A stretch of 64,000 nt of DNA from contig NZ_CP082286.1 in NCBI RefSeq assembly GCF_019880245.1, forward strand, positions 2,560,521 to 2,624,520, in the 5' to 3' direction. The stretch comes from Halobaculum roseum. Lineage in GTDB: Archaea; Halobacteriota; Halobacteria; Halobacteriales; Haloferacaceae. The position numbers and the translations under genes were made by a program. Below, one piece after another: positions 1-8,337 of this stretch. Numbering within the stretch: the first letter of the stretch is position 1; every line of letters starts with the position of its first letter. The notes below the pieces were generated by a model, which was not told where the DNA came from, did not search any database, and was given only the letters and a program-made list of their open reading frames with translations.

Positions 1-1398
1 GTCCAGTCGGCGAACTCGCCGTCACCCGCGGACCTCCCCGTCGGCGGGGCAGATACCGGTCAGGCGATCGCGTCGTCGCCTGGCGCTGCGTCCCCCCAAC
101 TCGCCTCGACCGTCGGCGCGCCGCGAACGAACTTCACCGTCTCCCTCCGGGAGGACCGCTCGGCCCGGTGGACCGTCGAAACGCGGGTCCGGCTCGACGA
201 CGAGCACGCCCGCGACGCCTTCCGTGAGTACGCCAGCGAGTACGAGGCGGGCGACGCGGAGGGTGGACCGACGGTCGAGCCGTTCGAGAACGCCGCGGCC
301 GCGGCCGCGGAGGCGACCGGCCGCGAGATGTCGATCGAGCGGGTGAACCGGACGGCGACGCTGACGAACCGATCCGGCGTCCTCCGGCTCCGGTTCACCT
401 GGACGAACTTCCTCGAACCGGGCGACGACGGCGTCCTCGCGCTCGGGGACGCGTTCCGGACACCGAGCAACGGCACGTGGTTCGGCTCGCTGTCGGCCTC
501 CCAGCGGCTCGTCATCGAGCCGCCCGCGGACTACGAGGTCAGCGACGTATCGCAAGGGTTCAGCTACTCGATCAGCGACCGCCGGATCGTCGCCGAGGGT
601 CCCCAGCGGTTCGAGGCCGGGGACATCTCGGTCCGGTACGAGCCCGGCGATCCCGAGCCGGAGTCGTCGTTCCTGCTCGAACTGCTCGCCGGCGCCGGCG
701 TCGTGTTGCTGTTCGTCGTCGCGGTGTTGGCGTACCGCCGCGGCAACGTCGCCGGCGCCGGTGCCGGCGGGAGCGCCGACGCCAACGCCGACGCCGGGAC
801 GGGATCGACGCCCGGGGGCGCCCGTGGGTCGACCGAGGGTGCCGCCGCCGACCCCGGTCCGAACGACGGCAACGGGCGCGATGGCGGATCCGCGGGCGCC
901 GCGCCCGATCGAGCGGAGACCGGTGAGGGATCGACCGGCGGTGCCGTCGGCGCGACCGCCGCGGGCGACGGGACGACGGCCGACGGAACGGACGGCGACG
1001 GTACTGCCGCCGCAGGCGAAGAACGGGACGACGGCGCCACTGAACCCGAGGAGGACCTTGAACTCCTCTCGGACGAGGAACGCGTCGAACGGCTCCTCGA
1101 CGGTCACGGCGGCCGGATGCGCCAGGGAACCATCGTCGACGAGACGGGGTGGTCCGACGCGAAGGTGTCGCAGCTACTGTCGGCGATGGCCGACGAGGGG
1201 CGCGTCGAGAAGCTGCGGCTCGGCCGGGAGAACCTCATCTCGCTGGTCGACGACGGGGACGACGACGGAGGCGACGACGACGGGAGCGAGGGCGACGGGT
1301 CGGGCGGGAACGGGAGCCGCGATGACGGAGACGGCGGAGGCGGATCGGGCGACGACGGGGGCGACGCGGTCGGTCCCGGACCCGGCGGCTGGTCGTAG
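1..1398 (+). CDS. Membrane-anchored winged-helix protein, N-terminus cut by window edge
   Basis: The frame is open from base 1, so the true start lies outside the window; 465 residues are visible. Residues 1 to about 220 look like an extracytoplasmic beta-rich domain. One hydrophobic segment follows (about 224-246, ending in YRRG), then a low-complexity Gly/Ala/Asp linker. A winged helix-turn-helix of about 65 residues follows (DEERVERLLDGHGGRMRQG to about NLISLVDD), and the protein ends in a Gly/Asp/Ser-rich tail. Haloarchaea have many such outside-sensor, inside-wHTH proteins (DUF7345/DUF7343-type architecture, recalled not searched). A role as a one-component membrane-bound transcription regulator is inferred; ligand and targets are unknown. 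Confidence 0.7.
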   Translation, partial: VQSANSPSPADLPVGGADTGQAIASSPGAASPQLASTVGAPRTNFTVSLREDRSARWTVETRVRLDDEHARDAFREYASEYEAGDAEGGPTVEPFENAAAAAAEATGREMSIERVNRTATLTNRSGVLRLRFTWTNFLEPGDDGVLALGDAFRTPSNGTWFGSLSASQRLVIEPPADYEVSDVSQGFSYSISDRRIVAEGPQRFEAGDISVRYEPGDPEPESSFLLELLAGAGVVLLFVVAVLAYRRGNVAGAGAGGSADANADAGTGSTPGGARGSTEGAAADPGPNDGNGRDGGSAGAAPDRAETGEGSTGGAVGATAAGDGTTADGTDGDGTAAAGEERDDGATEPEEDLELLSDEERVERLLDGHGGRMRQGTIVDETGWSDAKVSQLLSAMADEGRVEKLRLGRENLISLVDDGDDDGGDDDGSEGDGSGGNGSRDDGDGGGGSGDDGGDAVGPGPGGWS

Positions 1399-1477
1399 TC
1401 GCCGGGGCCGTCCGGCCCGGTCGACGGGGACCGTCGACCTCGACCGACGCCTCGCCCGTTGCCGGCGGTTCCGAAAC

Positions 1478-1486
1478 TGTTTACCC
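1478..1486 (+). promoter_or_regulatory. Probable TATA box of etfBA
   Basis: The motif CTGTTTACC is centred about 28 bases before the etfB ATG at 1510. That is the usual distance for a leaderless haloarchaeal gene, and it supports ATG 1510 over the in-frame ATG at 1459. Confidence 0.5.
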
Positions 1487-1509
1487 CCGACCATGGCAAC
1501 GTTTGCGCG

Positions 1510-2301
1510 ATGAAGATCCTCGTCACGGTCAAGGAGGTCGCGGAGGCGGCCGACGACTTCGAGATCGAGGGGACAGACATCGGGGAGCAGTTCCTCGAGT
1601 ACGACCTCAACGAGTGGGACGACTACGCCGTCGAGGCGGCCGTCCAGCTCTCGGAGGAGTACGACGACGTGGAGGTCGTCTCGGCCACCATCGGTCCCGA
1701 GCGCTCCGAGGAGACGATCCGGATGGCGCTCGCGAAGGGCGTCGACCGCGCGATCCGCGTGTGGGACGACGACGTCGCGGGCGCCGACCTCGACGTTGCG
1801 GCCAAGACGCGGCTGTTCGCGGCCGTCGTCGAGGAGGAGGAGCCCGACCTCGTGCTCTCGGGCGTGCAGGCGGCCGACGACGGCTTCGGCGCCACCGGCG
1901 TCTCGCTGGCCGACGAGATCGGCTTCGACTGGGCGGCCGTGGTCAACCACCTCGACACCGACGACGACCTTTCGACGGCGCACGTCCACCGCGAGCTCGA
2001 GGGGGGAATCGAGGAGCTGACCGACGTGGACCTCCCGGCGGTGCTCACGATCCAGACGGGACTGAACGAGCCGCGGTACGCCAGCCTGCGCGGCATTCGC
2101 CAGGCCCAGGGCAAGGAGATCGCCGAGTTCGGTCTCGCCGACCTCGGCCTCGACGCCGACGCGGTCGCCTCGCCCATCGAGCGCACCGCGATGTACGAGC
2201 CCGAGACGGAGTCGGACGCGACGTACTTCGACGGCTCTGCCGACGAACAGGCGGCGCAGTTGGCCGACGTGCTCCGCGACAAGGGGGTGGTGTCGGAATG
2301 A
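1510..2301 (+). CDS. etfB: Electron transfer flavoprotein beta subunit
   Basis: A 263-residue protein, normal length for the family. It carries the EtfB signature LNEPRYASLRGIRQAQ (residues 185-200) and the N-terminal DLNEWDDYAVEAAVQL block (32-47), matching the bacterial 'NPFDEFAVEEAL' region. With EtfA it forms the soluble FAD heterodimer that carries electrons from acyl-CoA dehydrogenases or similar enzymes to the membrane quinone pool. The start was chosen at ATG 1510 because a TATA-like box lies 28 bases upstream; a longer frame from 1459 adds 17 residues unlike EtfB. Its stop codon overlaps the etfA start (ATGA), indicating translational coupling. No FixC/FixX or Etf-QO gene is visible in the window. 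Confidence 0.95.
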   Translation: MKILVTVKEVAEAADDFEIEGTDIGEQFLEYDLNEWDDYAVEAAVQLSEEYDDVEVVSATIGPERSEETIRMALAKGVDRAIRVWDDDVAGADLDVAAKTRLFAAVVEEEEPDLVLSGVQAADDGFGATGVSLADEIGFDWAAVVNHLDTDDDLSTAHVHRELEGGIEELTDVDLPAVLTIQTGLNEPRYASLRGIRQAQGKEIAEFGLADLGLDADAVASPIERTAMYEPETESDATYFDGSADEQAAQLADVLRDKGVVSE

Positions 2302-3251
2302 GCGACGTGCTCGCGGTCGCCGACCACCGACGCGGCGAGCTTCGCGACGTGAGCTTCGAGATCGTCCGCGCCGGGCGCGAGTTGGCGGCCGACCTCGGCG
2401 GCGACCTCCACCTCGCGGTGATCGCCGGCGACACCGAGGCGTTCGCCGACCGGCTCTCGCTCGCGGGCGTCGACGCGATCCACGTCGTGGACGACGGCGT
2501 GGAGTTCAACCACGACCTGTACGCCGGCGCGACGGCCGCGCTGTTCGAGGAACTGTCGCCGACGGCGGTCCTGATGCCCAACTCCGTCAACGGCCTCGAC
2601 TACGCGCCGGCGGTCGCCAACCGCCTCGACCTGCCGCTGGTCGCCGACGCGGTCGGCCTCGCGTACGACGGCGGGTTGGAGGCCACCCGCGAGATGTACG
2701 GATCGAAGGTCGAGACGGCCGTCGGGGTGAGCGAGGAGCCGTTCGCCGTCACCGTCCGCGGGGGCGAGTGGGCCGCCGTCGAGGAGACGGCCGACGTCCC
2801 CGTCGAGGCGTTCGACTACGAGTTCGACGAGTCGGCCTCCGGCGCCCGCGTGCAGGGCTTCGAGGAGGTCGGCGCCGGCGACGTGGACATCGCAGACGCG
2901 GAGTTCCTCGTCTCGATCGGCCGCGGTATCGAGGAGGAAGAGAACCTCGAACTCATCGAGGAACTCGCCGAGGTCACCGGCGCGACGCTGTCGTCCTCGC
3001 GGCCGATCGTCGACAACGGCTGGCTCCCGAAGAACCGGCAGGTCGGCCAGTCGGGCAAGCAGGTGACGCCGGACGTGTACCTCGCGATCGGTATCTCCGG
3101 GGCCGTCCAGCACGTCGCCGGGATGAAGGGTGCCGAGACGATCATCGCGATCAACACGGACCCGAACGCGCCGATCTTCGACATCGCCGACTACGGGATC
3201 GTCGGCGACCTGTTCGACGTGGTGCCGGAACTCATCGAACAGTTCTCCTGA
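2298..3251 (+). CDS. etfA: Electron transfer flavoprotein alpha subunit
   Basis: A 317-residue protein overlapping etfB by 4 bases. The C-terminal FAD-binding domain is textbook: SRPIVDNGWLPKNRQVGQSG (234-253), GISGAVQHVAGM (265-276) and the terminal INTDPNAPIFDIADYGIVGD stretch (285-304). The N-terminal half has the Rossmann-like EtfA fold. It binds the electron-carrying FAD and docks with dehydrogenases. Downstream, a short gap separates it from an isoprenyl diphosphate synthase gene with its own start region. Confidence 0.95.
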   Translation: MSDVLAVADHRRGELRDVSFEIVRAGRELAADLGGDLHLAVIAGDTEAFADRLSLAGVDAIHVVDDGVEFNHDLYAGATAALFEELSPTAVLMPNSVNGLDYAPAVANRLDLPLVADAVGLAYDGGLEATREMYGSKVETAVGVSEEPFAVTVRGGEWAAVEETADVPVEAFDYEFDESASGARVQGFEEVGAGDVDIADAEFLVSIGRGIEEEENLELIEELAEVTGATLSSSRPIVDNGWLPKNRQVGQSGKQVTPDVYLAIGISGAVQHVAGMKGAETIIAINTDPNAPIFDIADYGIVGDLFDVVPELIEQFS

Positions 3252-3338
3252 TCGGCCGACGCTCGGATCGGCTTTCGCCCCCGGTCGCCGCTCCCGCATC
3301 CGGTACCCTCTTTTCCGACCGGACCCGAACACGCGTCA

Positions 3339-4181
3339 ATGGAGTATCTGGAGCGTCGGGTCGCGATGGTCGACGAGCGCCTCGCGGAGGTGACCGGGGC
3401 GGTCGAGCCGTCGGAACTCGGCGAGGAGATCGAGCACGTCGCGCTCGCGGGCGGCAAGCGCGTCCGCCCGACCGTGACGCTCCTGGCGTGTGAGGCCGCC
3501 GGCGGCGACCCCGAGGACGCCGTCGACTTCGCGGTCGGGGTCGAGCTCGTCCACAACGCCTCGCTGGTCATCGACGACATCATCGACCGCTCGGACGTGC
3601 GCCGCGGCACCCCCTCGGCGTGGGCGGCGTTCGGCTACGGCCCCGCGATCGTCGCCTCCGACGGCATGCTCGGGGAGGCGTTTCACCTCTTCTCCGCGAA
3701 CGAGCAGGCGATGCAGGTCGTCGCCGAGGCGATGGTGGAGCTCGGCGAGGGCGAGGCGACTGAGCTGGTCGCGAAGCCCACGAACGAGGAGGAGTACATG
3801 ACGCTCGCGCGCCGCAAGACGGGCGCGTTGTTCCGTGCGGCCGCCGAACTCGGCGCCGTCGCCGCCGGCGCCGACGGCTTCACGATCGAGGCGTTCGGCG
3901 AGTACGCCGAGCGCGTCGGCGTCGCCTTCCAGATCCGCGACGACGTGCTCGACGCGACCGCCGACGCCGAGGAGTTGGGCAAGCCGACCGGCGTCGACGA
4001 GGCTGTCGACCGACCGTCACTGCTGCAGGTGACGGACCTCACCCCGGAGGAGGCCGACCAGCGCGCCCGCGACCAGGCGGACGCGGCGCTGGAGGCGCTG
4101 GAGACCGCGGGGGTCGGCGAGTCGGACGCTCGCGGATACCTGCGGGATCTGGCGGAGTTCGTCGTGGTTCGGGAGCGGTAG
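3339..4181 (+). CDS. Short-chain polyprenyl (geranylgeranyl/farnesyl-type) diphosphate synthase
   Basis: A 280-residue trans-isoprenyl diphosphate synthase. Visible motifs are GGKRVRP (38-44, substrate contact), the first Asp-rich motif DDIID followed by RSDVRRG (79-90), and the second Asp-rich motif QIRDDVLD (198-205). It condenses isopentenyl diphosphate with allylic diphosphates to supply C15-C25 chains for archaeal ether lipids or quinones. At 280 residues it is shorter than many family members (about 320-350), so it may be an IdsA paralogue; chain length cannot be read from the sequence alone. The small five-carbon-motif residues before DDIID (H72, N73, A74, S75) are not bulky enough to suggest a clear product length. 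Confidence 0.88.
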   Translation: MEYLERRVAMVDERLAEVTGAVEPSELGEEIEHVALAGGKRVRPTVTLLACEAAGGDPEDAVDFAVGVELVHNASLVIDDIIDRSDVRRGTPSAWAAFGYGPAIVASDGMLGEAFHLFSANEQAMQVVAEAMVELGEGEATELVAKPTNEEEYMTLARRKTGALFRAAAELGAVAAGADGFTIEAFGEYAERVGVAFQIRDDVLDATADAEELGKPTGVDEAVDRPSLLQVTDLTPEEADQRARDQADAALEALETAGVGESDARGYLRDLAEFVVVRER

Positions 4182-4292
4182 GCCCCGCCGGAATCGCGAC
4201 GGCCGAACTCCCGTCGTACCGGGGAGAAGACACCGCGGATCGACGGTTCGAGGGATCTCCCCGGGCAGGAACGGGTAGCCCATGCACCGTCG

Positions 4293-4300
4293 TTTAAGCA
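4293..4300 (+). promoter_or_regulatory. TATA box of the 49-residue gene at 4322
   Basis: TTTAAGCA is centred 26 bases before ATG 4322, in otherwise GC-rich DNA. This is the expected geometry for leaderless transcription and is the main support for the small gene being real. Confidence 0.55.
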
Positions 4301-4321
4301 TAGACCGTTCCAGTGTCCTGT

Positions 4322-4471
4322 ATGGGTCCGTCGGCGCCGAGTCCGAAGTTGAACTCCGGCCTCGTCTCGGTACTCTGTTGGGTTCGTGGCCACGACTGGC
4401 CGGACGACGCCGACGGCGACGAGTGTCCTTCTCCGGTCCGGTGTCAGTTGTGTAACAAAGTAAAGCAGTGA
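4322..4471 (+). CDS. 49-residue Cys/His zinc-finger-like small protein
   Basis: An ORF of 49 residues starting MGPSAPSPKLNSGL and ending CQLCNKVKQ. It has four Cys and one His: C19 followed by WVRGHDW (the His at 24), then C35 and the CxxC pair C41/C44. The layout 'C-x4-H-D/K-W ... C...CxxC' resembles tiny zinc-binding proteins such as the DUF1660 type (from memory). A TATA-like box lies 26 bases before the ATG and the stop is followed by gene-free DNA, so it would be monocistronic and leaderless. Codon use is less GC-extreme than in the neighbours. No function is claimed. Confidence is limited because short ORFs arise easily in GC-rich DNA. Confidence 0.55.
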   Translation: MGPSAPSPKLNSGLVSVLCWVRGHDWPDDADGDECPSPVRCQLCNKVKQ

Positions 4472-4569
4472 CGCGGTCGAGGGAATCGCCGGCAGAAGGT
4501 ACTGTGAACCACGAGATCGGGCGATCTATCGACCAGTACTCTCGGAATTCAGCGGAGCCCCTACGTACC

Positions 4570-4616
4570 GTACCGCGAGCGAGCCAGCCGACGGCTGGCG
4601 AGCGAGCGGCCTTTTG
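4570..4616. repeat. Dispersed palindromic element, copy 1
   Basis: A 47-bp sequence, GTACCGCGAGCGAGCCAGCC...GGCTGGCGAGCGAGCGG, ending in CCTTTTG. The centre is an inverted repeat (GCCAGCCG/CGGCTGGC) flanked by GAGCGAGC direct repeats. A near-identical copy lies in opposite orientation at 51962-52010. Both copies sit just past the 3' end of a gene and are read in the same direction relative to that gene. Confidence 0.8.
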
Positions 4617-4634
4617 ATCATCGACGGGGTTTGG

Positions 4635-4667
4635 CGGGGGTCGAGCGCCGAAGGCGCGAGGCCCCCG
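4635..4667 (-). terminator. Hairpin downstream of korB
   Basis: CGGGGG (4635-4640) pairs with CCCCCG (4662-4667) around an inner GCGCC/GGCGC stem. On the minus strand a TTTT run (within 4669-4675) precedes it, immediately after the korB stop. The T run and hairpin together probably end korAB transcription. Confidence 0.4.
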
Positions 4668-4681
4668 TGAAAAGTGGTCGG

Positions 4682-5548
4682 TTAGTAGAACTCTCTCACG
4701 AGGTCCATCGCGCCCTCGGGGGCGCCCTCGTGGTCGATGTCGCTCATGTTCGAGTCGAGACCGTGCGTCTGCTCGTACGACCGGCTCTCCTCGTCCTGGT
4801 AGAGCACGCCCATGTACTCCTTGTCGGCGTCGAGAACCTTCTCCTTGGCCGCCTCGCGGTCGGTCGGGTCGTAGTCGGTGTCCGCGAGGTCGACCAGCGA
4901 GTCGCGGAAGTAGTCGTAGGTGTCGACGTCGTTGAACGTGACGCACGGCGAGAACACGTTCACGAAGCCGAACCCGTCGTGCTCGATCGCCTGCTTGACG
5001 ATCTCCTGGTGACGCAGGGCGTCACTGGAGAACGACTGGGCGATGAACGTCGCGCCCGATGCGAGCGCGAGCGCGAGCGGGTTGACGGGCGGCTGCTGGG
5101 GCCCCTCCGGCGTCGTCGAGGTCTCGAAGTCCTCCCGGCTGGTCGGGGAGGCCTGCCCCTTCGTCAGCCCGTAGATGCGGTTGTCCATCACGACGTAGCT
5201 CATGTCGACGTTGCGGCGGACGGCGTGGACGAAGTGGCCCGCGCCGATGGAGTAGCCGTCGCCGTCGCCGCCGGCGACCATCACTTCCAGGTCGGGGTTG
5301 GCCATCTTCACGCCGGCGCCGACCGGGAGCGCGCGGCCGTGGACGCCGTGGATCGCGTAGCTGTGCATGTACGTGCCGATCTTGCCCGAACAGCCGATGC
5401 CGGCGACCACGAAGGTGTTGTCGGGGTCGTTGCCCGTCTCCGCGAGCGCCTTCATCATGCCGTTCATCGTCCCGAAGTCGCCGCATCCGGGACACCACGT
5501 GGGCTGCTTGTCGGATTTGAAGTCGGTGAACCTGACCTGGGAACTCAT
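4682..5548 (-). CDS. korB: 2-oxoacid:ferredoxin oxidoreductase, beta subunit
   Basis: A 288-residue TPP-binding subunit. It has the thiamine diphosphate motif GDGDGYS (94-100) with N123, and the iron-sulfur cysteines C19 and C22 (WCPGCGD), C53 (GIGCSG) and C202 (SPCVTF), as in archaeal/bacterial 2-subunit enzymes. With KorA it oxidatively decarboxylates a 2-oxoacid with CoA and reduces ferredoxin. Haloarchaea have one pyruvate and one 2-oxoglutarate enzyme of this type; the kor assignment over por rests on family resemblance only. Its ATG overlaps the korA stop by 4 bases. Confidence 0.88.
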   Translation of the reverse strand: MSSQVRFTDFKSDKQPTWCPGCGDFGTMNGMMKALAETGNDPDNTFVVAGIGCSGKIGTYMHSYAIHGVHGRALPVGAGVKMANPDLEVMVAGGDGDGYSIGAGHFVHAVRRNVDMSYVVMDNRIYGLTKGQASPTSREDFETSTTPEGPQQPPVNPLALALASGATFIAQSFSSDALRHQEIVKQAIEHDGFGFVNVFSPCVTFNDVDTYDYFRDSLVDLADTDYDPTDREAAKEKVLDADKEYMGVLYQDEESRSYEQTHGLDSNMSDIDHEGAPEGAMDLVREFY

Positions 5549-7317
5549 GCTTCCACCTCCTGGCCCTCGTCGGGGGCCAGGGTCTCCTTGATGTCGTCGG
5601 CGAGCTCGTCCGCCTTGAACTGCACGCCGTTGTACTTGTTAACCCGTTTCACGCGCTGGAGCGTGTCGTGCTCGACCACGTCCGCGAACTGGCCCGTCGC
5701 GTTACACTCGACGACGACGACCTCGTCGGCCGCCTCGAACTCCTCGGTGAGGTCCGGACGCGGGAACAGGTACGGCACCGAGAGGATCCGCACGTCGATG
5801 TCCTCCTCCTCGAGGAACTCCAGCGCCTCGACGAGGGTCCCCTCGTTGGACCCCCACGTGACGACGAGGTTGTCCGACTCGGGGTCGCCGAACTCCCGCG
5901 GCGAGAAGTCCTCCCGCTCGCGGGCGGTCTCGACCTTGCGGTTGCGCTTGTCGACCTGCTTGACGCGCATCTCCGTGTCCTCGGTCCGGCGGCCCTGCTC
6001 GTCGTGCTCCAGGCCGGTGGACATGTGCGCGCCGCCCTCCGTGCCGGGGAACGCGCGCGGGGAGACGCCGTCCTCGGTGAGCTCGTGCGGCTTGAAGCCG
6101 CCAGACTCGGTCTGGTGCTCGCCGATCGTGTCCTCGTCTACGACCTTGCCGCGGTCGATCTCGACGGCGTCCATGTCGAAGGCGTCGGGCTCGAACGTCT
6201 GCTCGGTGACCGCCATCGCGAGGTCGGCCGCGAGGTAGACGGGGGTCTGGTACTTCTCGGCGAGGTTGAACGCCTCGACGGTCTTCCAAAAGCACTCGTC
6301 GACGGTCGTGGGCGCGACGACGAACCGCGGGATCTCGCCGTGCCCGCCGTACAGCATCATGTTGAGGTCGCCCTGCTCCTGCTTGGTCGGCATCCCCGTC
6401 GAGGGACCCGAGCGCATTACGTCGACGATGACCAGCGGGGTCTCGGAGGTCGCGACGAGGCCGAACGTCTCGGTCATCAGGTCGATGCCGGGCCCGGAGG
6501 TCGCCGTCATCGAGCGCGCTCCGGCGCGCGCGGCGCCGAGCGCCAGGTTGATCGCCGCGAGCTCGTCCTCCGCCTGGACGACGTGGCCGCCGAAGTTCTC
6601 GATGCGGCCCTTCAGGTACGTCATCACGTCCGTCGCGGGCGTGATCGGGTAGCCGGCGTAGTACTTGCAGCCGGCCGCGATGGCACCCATGCCGATCGCC
6701 TCGTCGCCGTTGAGCAGGACGTAGTCGTTGTCGGTCGTCTCCAGGTCGTAGTCGAACTCGATGTCGGAGTACTCCTCCTGAACGTACTCCTGGCCGAGTC
6801 GGGCCGCCTGCTTGTTGTTGTCGACGAGCGCCTGGCCCTTGTCGCCGAAGCGCTTCTTCAGCGAGGAGTCGAGGTGCTCGATGTCGAAGTTCGTCGCCTC
6901 GCAGGCTGCGCCCAGCGCGACGACGTTGCGCATGATGGCGCCGCCGGCGTCCTCCGCGAGGCTCTTGAGCGGCACGTCGAGCCCGATCATCCCGTCGGGG
7001 ATCTCGACGTCGGCCATCGTCGTCCGCTCGCCGTCGTAGATGATGACCGAGCCCTCGTGGAGCTCGTCGAGGTTCTCCTCGATCGTTCGGGGCGTGAGCG
7101 CGACGAGGACGTCCAGCCGGTCGACGACCGACCGGACCTTCTCCGTGGACGTGCGCACCTTGTACGCGGTGTAGCCGCCCCGGATCCGGGAGGCGAAGTC
7201 CTTCGACGTGAAGACGTGTCGACCCGCCCGGGAGAGCGCCTGCGCGAAGATCTTCCCGGTGGAGTCGATGCCATCGCCGGCCTCCCCGCCGATGGCCCAG
7301 TTGAAGTCCGCTGGCAT
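5545..7317 (-). CDS. korA: 2-oxoacid:ferredoxin oxidoreductase, fused gamma-alpha subunit
   Basis: A 590-residue fusion. The gamma domain comes first (GGEAGDGIDSTGK at 10-22, RIRGGYTAY at 44-52). The alpha domain follows from about 200 with YPITPATD (223-230), the EDELAAINLALGAA block and SGPGIDLMTE. The start was set at the ATG at 7315-7317 (MPADFNWAIGGE), since the 28 extra residues possible upstream do not belong to the family. It is followed directly by korB with a 4-base overlap. The reaction yields acyl-CoA, CO2 and reduced ferredoxin in the oxidative TCA cycle or pyruvate oxidation. Confidence 0.9.
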   Translation of the reverse strand: MPADFNWAIGGEAGDGIDSTGKIFAQALSRAGRHVFTSKDFASRIRGGYTAYKVRTSTEKVRSVVDRLDVLVALTPRTIEENLDELHEGSVIIYDGERTTMADVEIPDGMIGLDVPLKSLAEDAGGAIMRNVVALGAACEATNFDIEHLDSSLKKRFGDKGQALVDNNKQAARLGQEYVQEEYSDIEFDYDLETTDNDYVLLNGDEAIGMGAIAAGCKYYAGYPITPATDVMTYLKGRIENFGGHVVQAEDELAAINLALGAARAGARSMTATSGPGIDLMTETFGLVATSETPLVIVDVMRSGPSTGMPTKQEQGDLNMMLYGGHGEIPRFVVAPTTVDECFWKTVEAFNLAEKYQTPVYLAADLAMAVTEQTFEPDAFDMDAVEIDRGKVVDEDTIGEHQTESGGFKPHELTEDGVSPRAFPGTEGGAHMSTGLEHDEQGRRTEDTEMRVKQVDKRNRKVETAREREDFSPREFGDPESDNLVVTWGSNEGTLVEALEFLEEEDIDVRILSVPYLFPRPDLTEEFEAADEVVVVECNATGQFADVVEHDTLQRVKRVNKYNGVQFKADELADDIKETLAPDEGQEVEA

Positions 7318-7686
7318 ACTGGTCACACCTTCCCACGGTCGGTGGAAAAGCCTTCTGAATGGGGGGAGGACGGGACACTTGTGGATCGTCGGATAGTTCA
7401 CCGCCTCAAACGACGAATGTAAGTTCTTCTCGGCTGATAGCGGCGATTCGACGGACGAACGATCGGTTTTTCGTCGTCTCGCGGCACGATTCGCGCCCTC
7501 GGGCGAACGCGCCCGATTCCCGGTACGACAGGCGTATTAGCGCGGTTCGACGGGTGACGACGATCCGGCGACGGTGCACGGGATACCCGGACCGGGGATC
7601 CGGGATCGGGGATCGGGACTCCCGCCACGTGGCGTCGGGGCTCCGGAAGCGACACCTTCGGGTACCCCCGCGCGCAACCGACGCGC
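7318..7686. other. Divergent intergenic region between korA and the flavin reductase gene
   Basis: 369 bases without a convincing gene. The AT-richer patch at about 7404-7440 could hold the korA promoter with a leader. Near 7595-7618 there is a short run of GGGATC-type direct repeats. No RNA gene or strong TATA box was recognised. Confidence 0.5.
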
Positions 7687-8313
7687 ATGGACGCCACAGT
7701 CGCGGTGCGGTCGGTCGCGGAAGTCGGTCCCGATACGGTCGCGGTGACGCTCGATTCGCCCGCGGAGTTCGACGGGAGACCGGGGCAGTTCGTGAAGCTC
7801 ACCGCCGTCGTCGACGACGAGGAGGTGTCGCGCTTCTACACGATCTCCTCGCCCGACACCGACGGCGAGTTCGAGACGACCGTCGGCCTCGACGGCGGCG
7901 ACTTCTCGGCGTACCTCGCGGCCCTGGAGGCCGGCGACGAGATCGAGATGGCCGGTCCCTTCGGCGACGACTACTACCGGGGCGAGGCGCGCGCGGTCGT
8001 GCTCGCGGGCGGCCCGGGCGTCGGCCCCGCGGTCGCCATCGGCGAGGCGGCGCTGGCGGCGGGCAACGAGGCCGCCGTCGTCTACCGGGACGACGCGCCG
8101 GCACACACCGAGCGCCTCGACGCGCTGGCAGAGCGCGGCGCGAGCGTCGTGGTCACCGACGGCGACATCGCCGACGCGGTCGCCGAGGCGATCACGGGCG
8201 CCGACGGCGAGCAGGCGTTCGTCTACGGCTTCGCCGACTTCGTCGACACGGCGACCGCGGCGCTCTCGGCGGCGGGGTACGCGGGCGACGCGAAAGTCGA
8301 GAACTTCGGGTAA
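7687..8313 (+). CDS. FAD-binding ferredoxin--NAD(P)H reductase-like protein
   Basis: A 208-residue protein of the ferredoxin reductase superfamily. RFYTISS (49-55) matches the flavin-binding RxYSxS motif. LAGGPGVGPA (106-115) matches the nucleotide-binding Gly-rich loop. The C-terminal region has AFVYGFADFV where classical members have a YxCGP signature, so the cysteine is absent. The protein is short because it has no ferredoxin or other fused domain. It probably shuttles electrons between NAD(P)H and a carrier protein. Divergent placement beside ferredoxin-reducing korAB is suggestive but proves nothing. It starts with ATG at 7687. Confidence 0.75.
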   Translation: MDATVAVRSVAEVGPDTVAVTLDSPAEFDGRPGQFVKLTAVVDDEEVSRFYTISSPDTDGEFETTVGLDGGDFSAYLAALEAGDEIEMAGPFGDDYYRGEARAVVLAGGPGVGPAVAIGEAALAAGNEAAVVYRDDAPAHTERLDALAERGASVVVTDGDIADAVAEAITGADGEQAFVYGFADFVDTATAALSAAGYAGDAKVENFG

Positions 8314-8337
8314 CCCGTCGGTCGACGGCCGACCGAC

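Noticed and set aside
5668-7422. Very long plus-strand frame (584 codons) antisense to korA
   Set aside because: Composition is Arg/Val/Asp/Leu-rich shadow coding, typical of the antisense strand of GC-rich haloarchaeal genes; the minus-strand frame has all KorA motifs.
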